Assembly: GCA_035627835.1 (NCBI GenBank)
Contig: DASPKX010000095.1
Span: 1 to 27,126, forward strand
Length of the DNA: 27,126 bases
Source of the DNA: DASPKX01 sp035627835
GTDB taxonomy: Bacteria > Verrucomicrobiota > Verrucomicrobiia > Limisphaerales > SXQI01
Reading direction: 5' to 3'
Positions 15,469 through 21,633 of the stretch are shown here, in pieces. Both the position numbers and the translations under genes were made by a program. The notes beneath the pieces were generated by a model. That model was not told the origin of the DNA. It saw only the letters and a list, made by a program, of their open reading frames with translations, and ran no database searches. The first letter of the stretch is position 1. Each line of letters starts with the position of its first letter.

Positions 15469-16062
15469 TCAGTAAAGCTCGCTAGAAGGTCTTTGGAGTT
15501 CACCCGGCCTGCGCCGTGAGAAGAATTGGCGCACAGCAAGAGCCAGCAATGTCCCCATCAAGTTGTTCAGCAGATCTTTCTGCGTGTCGAACTTGTCGGG
15601 GTCATTGATTTTCAGCATTCCTTTCTCGGGGCCGAGAGCCAGCGTAGTCGCGTACTCCACCAACTCATGAATGGCCCCGATCCCCAGGATCGCGAGCGTC
15701 GTTCCCACCCATAGGGCGGCGCCCTCCCAACGCATTTTGGCCGCAAAGGTATTCGCGAGCAGGTAGGCCCCAGCGAACCCAAAGTAAAAGTGGACGTAGA
15801 AGTCGAATTCGATCCCCGCGAAATCCCGACGGTAGAACCCAAACGCGCCAAGGTCATGCAGCAGCATGGCGAACGCGAATAGTCCAAACCCAACAGGCTC
15901 GAGGGCGAGTGGCCGACGGAAGTAATAAACCGCCCATAGCATCGGCCCGAGGAACAGGATCGCAAAACGATACGTAGATGGCCCGTTGCCCAGCAGCCCA
16001 AACAGCAGCATGAGTCCCGTGGTGGCAATCGCAATCCCGCGCAATTTCCGATCAGTATCCAA
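15469..16062 (-). CDS. DUF2238-like (YjdF-type) inner-membrane protein
   Basis: The 197-residue protein has about six hydrophobic helices. Its conserved polar residues match the YjdF/DUF2238 pattern: LLHDLGAFGFYR (~67), EFDFYVHFYFGFAGAYLL (~84), IGAIHELVEYATTLALG (~126) and DTQKDLLNNLMGTLLAL (~159). The family has no established function. The start is TTG 16062 rather than an ATG, supported by GGGAGGGG (16066-16073) just upstream. It is transcribed away from the DUF3047 gene. Confidence 0.7.
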   Translation of the reverse strand: MDTDRKLRGIAIATTGLMLLFGLLGNGPSTYRFAILFLGPMLWAVYYFRRPLALEPVGFGLFAFAMLLHDLGAFGFYRRDFAGIEFDFYVHFYFGFAGAYLLANTFAAKMRWEGAALWVGTTLAILGIGAIHELVEYATTLALGPEKGMLKINDPDKFDTQKDLLNNLMGTLLALAVRQFFSRRRPGELQRPSSELY

Positions 16063-16065
16063 ATT

Positions 16066-16073
16066 CCCCTCCC
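16066..16073 (-). promoter_or_regulatory. Ribosome binding site selecting a TTG start
   Basis: GGGAGGGG on the minus strand lies 3 bases before TTG 16062. It is the reason for accepting a rare start codon, as no ATG is suitably placed. Confidence 0.55.
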
Positions 16074-16421
16074 GCGATACACTACGACTTCAGGCACAGG
16101 GACAACAACCCGCTCCGTATGTTCAGTGAAATGCGCAAGCGGCGCCCTCGGTTTTATTAAGGGTTTCACCGATGAAAAGCCGCGATGGCGGCACACATTG
16201 CGATTGGCCCGGATGAAACCCATATTCACCGCGATGATATTCACACCACAGCCCGAGATCGACCTGCGCCAATTAGCTTTGCCTCTCCACGCCGTCGCGC
16301 CGCAGCAGGAAGATCAAGGCAGCCAGCCCCTCGCATCAGAGTAGTTTAGTTGCCCCGCATCCGCGTCCAGCTCGCGCCAGGCCCTGTTGCAGCCAAAGCA
16401 ACCTCTCCGTACATTCCTCTT
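16074..16421. other. Intergenic stretch between divergent genes
   Basis: About 350 bases separate the DUF2238-like gene from the DUF3047 gene. A plus-strand frame at 16126-16344 and its minus-strand shadows have no supported start, no recognisable family and no homopolymer or repeat structure. Promoters for both divergent genes must lie here, but I cannot point to clear -35/-10 pairs. Confidence 0.4.
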
Positions 16422-17051
16422 ATGCTGAAGGGATGCTGCATCCTGTTTCTTACGCTGACTGCCGCCGGGGCAGACACGTTGTTCAAGGAGGATTTTGAAA
16501 ACGGCTTAAAACCGCATTGGAAGCCGCTTAAATTCGAAGGGCTCACGTCCTACAAAATCGTCGCTGAAGGCACGAACCATGTGATGCAGGCGAGCGCACA
16601 AAGCGCCGCTTCGGGTTTGCTGGCGGAAGTGCAAGCCTCCACAAAAAAAGGCCTCGTCCTGAGTTGGCGGTGGAAGATCGACCAGGTGCCCCAAGGCGCG
16701 ACGCGCACCGACAAGAAAACCTTTGATCACACCGCGCGCATGATCATTTCCCACAAGCCGCGCCTGGGTCTGCCCACGACGCTCAATTACGTCTGGTCAG
16801 CAGACGGGAAGATTGACGAAGGATACGATCACCCGGGCAGCGGCCGTTCAAAGTTCATCATCCTGCAAAGCTCCAACGCCAAGGCGGGCCAGTGGCTTTC
16901 TGAAAAGCGGGACGTCGTGGCTGATTGGAAAAAGGCCTTTGGCGAAGCGCCACCGAACACCATCACCGCGGTTGGGTTCATGACCGACTCCGACGGCACC
17001 CAAACGCACGTCATCGGCAACTACGACGACATCGTGTTAACAATCCAGTAG
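16422..17051 (+). CDS. DUF3047 secreted protein
   Basis: The 209-residue protein starts with a signal peptide (MLKGCCILFLTLTAAGA). ATG 16422 is preferred because the longer frame from 16350 puts 24 polar residues before it. Residues ~20-205 match DUF3047, a beta-sandwich-like family of unknown function. Typical blocks are FEGLTSYKIVAEG, LVLSWRWKIDQVP, FDHTARMIISHKP, LNYVWSADGKID, KRDVVADWKKAFGEAP and VGFMTDSDGTQTHVIGNYDD. It probably acts in the periplasm or at the outer surface, perhaps binding glycans, but this is inference from the fold type. A hairpin repeat follows 13 bases after its stop. Confidence 0.8.
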   Translation: MLKGCCILFLTLTAAGADTLFKEDFENGLKPHWKPLKFEGLTSYKIVAEGTNHVMQASAQSAASGLLAEVQASTKKGLVLSWRWKIDQVPQGATRTDKKTFDHTARMIISHKPRLGLPTTLNYVWSADGKIDEGYDHPGSGRSKFIILQSSNAKAGQWLSEKRDVVADWKKAFGEAPPNTITAVGFMTDSDGTQTHVIGNYDDIVLTIQ

Positions 17052-17064
17052 CATCCGACGTAAA

Positions 17065-17090
17065 GGAGCGCGGACATTCTTGTCCGCTCC
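17065..17090. repeat. Short hairpin repeat GGAGCGCGGACA...TGTCCGCTCC
   Basis: GGAGCGCGGACA pairs with TGTCCGCTCC around TTCT, with a two-base bulge in the left arm. There is no T-tract, so it is not a standard terminator. The compact palindrome in a 100-base gap looks like a REP-type intergenic repeat. No second copy was found in this window. Confidence 0.5.
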
Positions 17091-17153
17091 TGCTTCTGGA
17101 GGCCGGCCACGACCAAGGCTTGAATACTTCCACGCCCTCTCTAATTTTGAGCC

Positions 17154-17522
17154 ATGGATCATTCACCGGGGTTTCTCAAGGTCGTTAACGAAGCGCGGCC
17201 GCGCGTCAAGGAACTTACTCTCGAAGAAGCTCGCGCGCGCTTGGAGGCGAATCCCAACGCGGTCCTCGTTGATGTCCGCGAGGATTCCGAATGGGCCAAA
17301 GGCCATGCCGCGGGCGCAGTTCACTTGAGCAAAGGGGTGCTCGAGCGCGACATCGAGGAGGCCATCCCCGACACTAACAAAGAAGTGATCCTGTATTGCG
17401 GGGGCGGCTATCGGTCGGTGCTTGCGGCTGACGTGGCTCAACGCATGGGCTACCGCAACGTGTTCTCGTTGAAAGGCGGCTACAAAGGCCTCGTTGCTTC
17501 GAATTGGCCGATGGAAAAGTGA
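17154..17522 (+). CDS. Rhodanese-like sulfurtransferase
   Basis: The 122-residue single-domain rhodanese would carry a persulfide on Cys82 in the active loop YCGGGYRSVLA. Other family marks are VLVDVREDSEWAKGHAAGAVHL (CH2A-like, residues ~37-58) and NVFSLKGGYKGL at the C-terminal end. A 24-residue N-terminal helix, MDHSPGFLKVVNEARPRV, precedes the fold. No signal peptide, so cytoplasmic. Its stop overlaps the following ApbE-like gene as GTGA, suggesting coupled translation. A sulfur-relay or detoxification role is likely; the acceptor is unknown. Confidence 0.9.
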   Translation: MDHSPGFLKVVNEARPRVKELTLEEARARLEANPNAVLVDVREDSEWAKGHAAGAVHLSKGVLERDIEEAIPDTNKEVILYCGGGYRSVLAADVAQRMGYRNVFSLKGGYKGLVASNWPMEK

Positions 17523-18421
17523 GGGTGCGCCCCGCAATTGGAAGCGTGGCCGTGGCGCGGAACGCGATGGCGACGCGCTTCGAGATTCTCATCGAAGGGC
17601 TTGATGACAGCCGCGCCCGAGCGGCAGCGGAAGAAGCGCTTGATGAAATAGAGCGCCTCGACCGCCAGCTCAGCGCCTTTAATCCCAGCAGCGAAATCTT
17701 CCGCCTCAACACGCGCGGAGGGGGGGACTGGGTGCGCCTGTCTCCGAATGTTTTCTCACTGCTAAAGCAAGCCCGCGAGCTGAGCGCCGCCACGGAGGGC
17801 GCTTTCGACATCACGATTGGCCCCTTGCTGCGTTGCTGGGGCTTCATGCGTGAAGACGCGGCGCTGCCCAGCGACGAGCAACGCGAGCGCGCGCGCGAAC
17901 TGGTCGGCATGACTAAGCTCCTTCTGGACGAGGCCACATATTCGGCACGATTCGAGCGCGATGGGATGTCGGTGGACCTCGGCGCCATCGGCAAGGGGCA
18001 CGCTCTCGATCAAGCCGCGGCCATCTTGCGCGAGATCGGCGTTAACCATGCGCTGGCTCACGGCGGCACGAGCACGGCAATAGCAATTGGCCCACGCATG
18101 GATGGAATGCCCTGGCAGATCCAGATCGCTCAACCCGAACAACTCGCCGCCACCAATGCCCGAGCGAAAGTTGAATTGAAAGATGCCGCCCTGTCCGTTT
18201 CAGCCGTTTGGGGGAAATCGATAGAGCGTGACGGGCGGACTTATGGCCATGTGCTCGATCCCCGAACAGGCGTCCCCGTCCAATCCGCGCAGCTTGCCGC
18301 CGTCATTTGCGACTCGGCCACAGAGAGCGATGCCTTATCCACCGCTTTGCTCACGTTAGGATCGAGCGGGTTGGAAATTGTGAAAACCTTCCGGCCACAG
18401 GCCGAATGCATCCTGGCTTAA
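17519..18421 (+). CDS. apbE: ApbE-family FAD:protein FMN transferase
   Basis: The ~300-residue protein matches ApbE, the enzyme that attaches FMN from FAD to threonine residues of target flavoproteins. Conserved blocks are MATRFEILIEG near the N-terminus, TEGAFDITIGPLLRCWGF (~91), VDLGAIGKGHALDQAA (Asp153), ALAHGGTSTAIAIG, TYGHVLDPRTGVPV (His244; DPRTG 247-251) and DALSTALLTLG (from Asp271). I chose GTG 17519, which overlaps the rhodanese stop as GTGA; TTG 17504 and GTG 17525 are alternatives. It lacks the lipoprotein or Sec signal of many ApbE proteins, so a cytoplasmic form is implied. No flavinylation target is encoded in the window. Confidence 0.9.
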   Translation: MRVRPAIGSVAVARNAMATRFEILIEGLDDSRARAAAEEALDEIERLDRQLSAFNPSSEIFRLNTRGGGDWVRLSPNVFSLLKQARELSAATEGAFDITIGPLLRCWGFMREDAALPSDEQRERARELVGMTKLLLDEATYSARFERDGMSVDLGAIGKGHALDQAAAILREIGVNHALAHGGTSTAIAIGPRMDGMPWQIQIAQPEQLAATNARAKVELKDAALSVSAVWGKSIERDGRTYGHVLDPRTGVPVQSAQLAAVICDSATESDALSTALLTLGSSGLEIVKTFRPQAECILA

Positions 18422-18434
18422 CGCAACAACACGC

Positions 18435-18800
18435 TCAATGCGCGTCAGCCGTTTGCGCCGAACTATCGCGCGAGCGGGCGCGCAATGGATTCAAGAAACA
18501 GATCCGGAACAGATCCACTTCATTGAAGCTCCCAACCAGCCGTTGAGCCCTTTTGCCGCCGTTGAATGAGAGTGTGGGTGTCGCCAGGATTCGATCCCGC
18601 ATCACCACCTCAGGCTGCGCGACCACATCCACAACTTTGATATCCACCGAAATCCCGTCGTCTTTGACGAATTTCTGGCAAAAAGTTTCCAGGATTTGAA
18701 TCAACTGCTGCGACTCGCCCCGGTTGGGATTGATGTACAGGCGGAACTGCCATCGGTCCGGGAGCTTAACCCTGTTTTCGGTTGTAGCCATCGCGAGCAC
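18435..18800 (-). CDS. KaiB-family thioredoxin-like protein
   Basis: The 121-residue protein has the KaiB pattern: RLYINPNRGESQQLIQILETF, then VDIKVVDVVAQPEVVMRDRI, then LATPTLSF followed by RLVGSFNEVDLF. KaiB controls KaiC in cyanobacterial clocks. Outside cyanobacteria KaiB homologues are widespread and may serve in stress or other KaiC-like switches. No kaiA or kaiC is present here. The C-terminal ~20 residues (PLRARSRDSSAQTADAH) extend past the fold. ATG 18800 or 18791 could be the start. It converges on apbE with only 13 bases between the stop codons and no visible terminator. Confidence 0.8.
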   Translation of the reverse strand: MLAMATTENRVKLPDRWQFRLYINPNRGESQQLIQILETFCQKFVKDDGISVDIKVVDVVAQPEVVMRDRILATPTLSFNGGKRAQRLVGSFNEVDLFRICFLNPLRARSRDSSAQTADAH

Positions 18801-18922
18801 ATGACAAATGAGCGCAAAATTCTACCCGCCTCCGTCCCGCACCCGTGCCAGTGTCTGAAAATTAAAAACCAAATTCCAGAAATCGGGCAAGACGATTCGC
18901 CGTCCCACGGCTTTTTTCGCGC

Positions 18923-19726
18923 GTGATTTCGCCAGGCGCCCATCGCAGACTCCCTCTCACTTTTGTGGACACACTGTTGCTCTCCATCTTCGCCTTTCTC
19001 GCTGGCTTCGTGGATGCAATTGTTGGTGGGGGGGGCCTCATTCAACTGCCCGCATTGCTCCTCTTCCTTCCGACCGCGCAGCAAGCCACACTCGCGCCGA
19101 TCTTCGGCACGAACAAGTTTTCGTCCATCTGCGGAACGTCCCTTGCGATGGCGCAATATGCGTCGCGAATAAATATCCGCTGGGAAATCATTCTTCCCGC
19201 GGGCGCGGCGGCCTGCCTGTTTAGTTTCCTCGGCGCAAGGATCGTCTCCCTTATTCCTCCCGAGACTTTGAAACCGGTCGTCTTCGTCCTCCTCATTCTC
19301 GCGCTCGCGTACACGATCAAGCGCAAGGATTTCGGGGCTCTGCATGCGCCGCGTCTTACGCCGCGAGCCGAACGCTTCCTCGCGCTGCTCACTGGCGCGG
19401 CAATCGGGTTTTACGACGGCTTCTTCGGCCCAGGCACAGGCAGTTTCTTGATCCTGATTTTCGTCGGGCTCTTCGGGTACGATTTCCTGAATGCTTCAGC
19501 GAATGCAAAGATTCTCAACTTCTGCACCAACGTGGCCGCTGTGAGTTACTTTGCCTGGAGCAGCAACATCCTTTACGAACACGCGCTCCCGATGGGCCTC
19601 TGCAACATGCTCGGCGCTTTCATCGGCTCAAGGCTGGCGATCGCCAAAGGCAACCAGTTCGTGCGCGTATTCTTCTTCCTGGTCGTGAGCGCGTTGATTC
19701 TGAAGCTGGGTTACGATCTCTGGTAA
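18923..19726 (+). CDS. TauE/SafE (TSUP) family membrane exporter
   Basis: The 267-residue protein has about eight transmembrane helices and the two related TSUP halves. Key parts are GFVDAIVGGGGLIQLPALL near the N-terminus and GFYDGFFGPGTGSFLILIFV near residue 158, each carrying the glycine-rich re-entrant motif. NAKILNFCTNVAAV and GAFIGSRLAIAKG follow. The family moves sulfite, sulfoacetate or other organic anions; the substrate here is unknown. The start is uncertain: GTG 18923 gives the longest frame and GTG 18965 lies right before the first helix. Neither has a good Shine-Dalgarno. Confidence 0.85.
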   Translation: MISPGAHRRLPLTFVDTLLLSIFAFLAGFVDAIVGGGGLIQLPALLLFLPTAQQATLAPIFGTNKFSSICGTSLAMAQYASRINIRWEIILPAGAAACLFSFLGARIVSLIPPETLKPVVFVLLILALAYTIKRKDFGALHAPRLTPRAERFLALLTGAAIGFYDGFFGPGTGSFLILIFVGLFGYDFLNASANAKILNFCTNVAAVSYFAWSSNILYEHALPMGLCNMLGAFIGSRLAIAKGNQFVRVFFFLVVSALILKLGYDLW

Positions 19727-19733
19727 GCGCAGC

Positions 19734-19994
19734 TCAATGCAGCCGCACGAAAGCCTCGACCTCGATCAAGCTGAATGCTGTTGCTCCCACTTCATAATCG
19801 CGACCGGCCAACGTCGAAAGCCGCAACAGCCCGCTCACGCAGCGTCCATCCTTAAACCGCACCTCAGCGTTGCGGCCCAGTGGCAGCCCGCGCTTGCGAG
19901 CCTGCTCTTCCAACCAGGCAGCGCGCTCCTGTTGCCATGAGGCAAATCCATCACGCGGCTGCAACGGTGAAAAATCCAACTCTCGATGACCCAT
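19734..19994 (-). CDS. Small hypothetical protein
   Basis: This 86-residue basic/acidic protein starts at ATG 19994. The longer open frame from 20348 only translates the adjacent repeat. It opens with MGHRELDFSPLQPRDGFASW, has a helical middle (QQERAAWLEEQARKRGL) and a beta-rich end with AEVRFKDGRCVSGLL and YEVGATAFSLIEVEAFV. The regular spacing of charged and hydrophobic residues suggests a real protein, but I do not recognise a family. It converges on the TauE/SafE gene, with 7 bases between the stop codons. Confidence 0.55.
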   Translation of the reverse strand: MGHRELDFSPLQPRDGFASWQQERAAWLEEQARKRGLPLGRNAEVRFKDGRCVSGLLRLSTLAGRDYEVGATAFSLIEVEAFVRLH

Positions 19995-20039
19995 AGCACA
20001 CCGACGATGCGCAATCGCCTTAATGAACGAAAGACAGAA

Positions 20040-20259
20040 AAGAGGACGTCCGCAGATTGCACAGATTTCACAGATGAAGACCAAACCACTCCAGGAGGAG
20101 AGTCCACAGACCCTGCGGGAACAAGAGAGCGTGAATGCGCCATGACCGATGGACCTGGTCCAGCAGGATAAATCCGTTCTTTCTCTGCTGCCTCTGCTAC
20201 CTCCTGTTAAATCCCGATTTCTTATCTGCGCAATCTGCGCAATCTGCGGACGTCCTCTT
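20040..20259. repeat. GCAGATT-type palindromic repeat, copy 1
   Basis: CAATCTGCGGACGTCCTCTT at 20240-20259 is the exact reverse complement of 20040-20059, a perfect 20-bp inverted repeat at the ends. Both arms continue with short units of the GCACAGATT / CTGCGCAAT type. The interior has TCTGCTGCCTCTGCTACCTC. It lies between the small hypothetical gene and the carbonic anhydrase, ending 25 bases before the latter's ATG. Copy 2 is at 21452-21622. Confidence 0.8.
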
Positions 20260-20284
20260 CTTTTCTTTGCCAAGGTCAGCTGGC

Positions 20285-20845
20285 ATGCTTTCGCGCATGG
20301 GGAATCTTGCCGCCCAACTGGATCGTTTCCTGCGGAAACCACCGACACTCGGCCGAAATGCCTACGTCGCCACCGGCGCTGCTGTGATCGGTGATGTCAC
20401 GTTGGGCGAGCACGCCAGCGTCTGGTACAACGCTGTGGTCCGCGGCGATATTAATTACATCCGCATCGGCACAGGAACGAACGTGCAGGACAATGCCGTT
20501 CTGCACCTGGCCGACGATTACCCCTGCATCCTCGGTGATTATGTCACCGTCGGCCATTCAGCAATTGTTCACGCTTGCACTGTGGGGAATGAAACACTCA
20601 TCGGCATGGGCGCTGTCATCCTCGACGGAGCGGAAATCGGCGAGCAATGCCTCATCGGCGCCAAGTCTCTCGTAACCCAACAAGCGAAGATTCCCGCAGG
20701 CTCGCTCGTGCTGGGCTCGCCCGGCCGCGTGGTTAAGCAACTCACCTCCGATGAGCGAGCCGCCCTCAAAGGTTGGGCCGAGAAATACGTCGAGAACGCC
20801 AAGTACTGCCTCGCCCATAACATCAACGTGCAGATGCGCGGCTAA
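20285..20845 (+). CDS. Gamma-class carbonic anhydrase family protein
   Basis: The 186-residue protein is a left-handed beta-helix of hexapeptide repeats of the gamma carbonic anhydrase/YrdA type. The three zinc ligands are kept: His74 in NVQDNAVLH, and His91 and His96 in GHSAIVHAC. Arg53 and Asp55 in VVRGDINY match the catalytic-site pair. The C-terminal helix includes LTSDERAALKGWAEKYVENA. Enzymatic CO2 hydration is plausible, but many YrdA-like members lack shown activity. ATG 20285 is used (ATG 20297 is possible); the frame upstream is repeat DNA. AAGG about 9 bases upstream may be the ribosome site. Confidence 0.9.
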   Translation: MLSRMGNLAAQLDRFLRKPPTLGRNAYVATGAAVIGDVTLGEHASVWYNAVVRGDINYIRIGTGTNVQDNAVLHLADDYPCILGDYVTVGHSAIVHACTVGNETLIGMGAVILDGAEIGEQCLIGAKSLVTQQAKIPAGSLVLGSPGRVVKQLTSDERAALKGWAEKYVENAKYCLAHNINVQMRG

Positions 20846-20857
20846 CCTTTACAGCAT

Positions 20858-21442
20858 ATGGCAAGAACGCCTTCCACCATGCGGGAACTCGGCTCGAGCG
20901 CTCCCGATTTTGATCTCCTCAACCCCGCCACAGGCGAGCGTGTGTCACTTGCGTCTTTCGGCAGCGCGCGCGCCTTGCTGGTGATGTTCATCTGTAACCA
21001 CTGTCCCTACGTCAAACATGTGCGCAACGAACTCGCCGCCATTGGCCGCGAGTATCAGGCGCGGGGCGTCGCCATTGTCGCCATCAGTTCGAACGACACC
21101 CAAGCGTATCCCGAGGACGGCCCCGAAAAGATGGTCGAAGAAGCCCAGGCCGCTGGCTACACCTTCCCTTATCTCTTCGACGAAACCCAATCTGTGGCCA
21201 AGGCCTACAACGCCGCTTGCACACCCGATTTCTTCCTCTACAACAGCGAGCGAAAACTCGTCTATCGCGGCCAGCTCGACGACAGCCGCCCCCGAAATGA
21301 CACCCCTGTAACCGGCCGCGATCTCCGCGCCGCCTTGGAAGCGCTCCTCTCTGGCCAACCCATCCCGTCCGATCAAAAGCCAAGCCTCGGCTGCAACATC
21401 AAATGGAAGCCCGGCTCCGAACCATCCTACTTCGTGCATTGA
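20858..21442 (+). CDS. Thioredoxin-fold peroxiredoxin-like protein
   Basis: The 194-residue protein has the AhpC/TSA-thioredoxin fold: SAPDFDLLNPATGERVSL, then LVMFICNHCPYVKHV with the redox pair Cys46 and Cys49, the ISSNDTQAYPEDGPEKM stretch, and ACTPDFFLYNSE with the cis-Pro123 next to Cys121. The CNHCPYV form is characteristic of a widespread uncharacterised thioredoxin family. No signal peptide, so cytoplasmic. It is probably a disulfide reductase or peroxide-related protein. It starts 13 bases after the carbonic anhydrase, so the two may be co-transcribed, although no Shine-Dalgarno is visible. Confidence 0.85.
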   Translation: MARTPSTMRELGSSAPDFDLLNPATGERVSLASFGSARALLVMFICNHCPYVKHVRNELAAIGREYQARGVAIVAISSNDTQAYPEDGPEKMVEEAQAAGYTFPYLFDETQSVAKAYNAACTPDFFLYNSERKLVYRGQLDDSRPRNDTPVTGRDLRAALEALLSGQPIPSDQKPSLGCNIKWKPGSEPSYFVH

Positions 21443-21451
21443 GAACAGAAG

Positions 21452-21622
21452 GAGGACGTCCGCAGATTGCGCAGATTTCACAGATTTAGAACCGGGAACC
21501 AGCAGGTCACCACCAACTCTCGGCAAATCTTGTCTCCGCTACCTCCGCTTTCTCTGCCACCTTTGCGTCCTCCTGTTCAGTTCCTAATCTGCGTTAATCT
21601 GCGAAATTTGCAGACGTCCTAT
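21452..21622. repeat. GCAGATT-type palindromic repeat, copy 2
   Basis: The left arm GAGGACGTCCGCAGATTGCG (21452-21471) matches copy 1 at 20042 with one difference in its first 34 bases. The right arm TCTGCGAAATTTGCAGACGT (21598-21617) is its imperfect reverse complement. The middle is built of CTCCGCTACCTCCGC-like units. It fills the gap between the thioredoxin-like gene and the PSD1 gene and ends 12 bases before the latter's TTG. Confidence 0.75.
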
Positions 21623-21633
21623 TCTCGACTGGC

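Noticed and set aside
18899..18917. Short hairpin GCCGT-CCC-ACGGC followed by six T just before the TauE/SafE start
   Set aside because: It looks like a small terminator, but no plus-strand gene lies directly upstream and a 5-bp stem is weak. It could be an attenuator, but nothing else supports that.
20135..20284. N-terminal extension of the carbonic anhydrase frame with a cysteine-rich hydrophobic stretch
   Set aside because: It is translated from the palindromic repeat; family members begin near ATG 20285.
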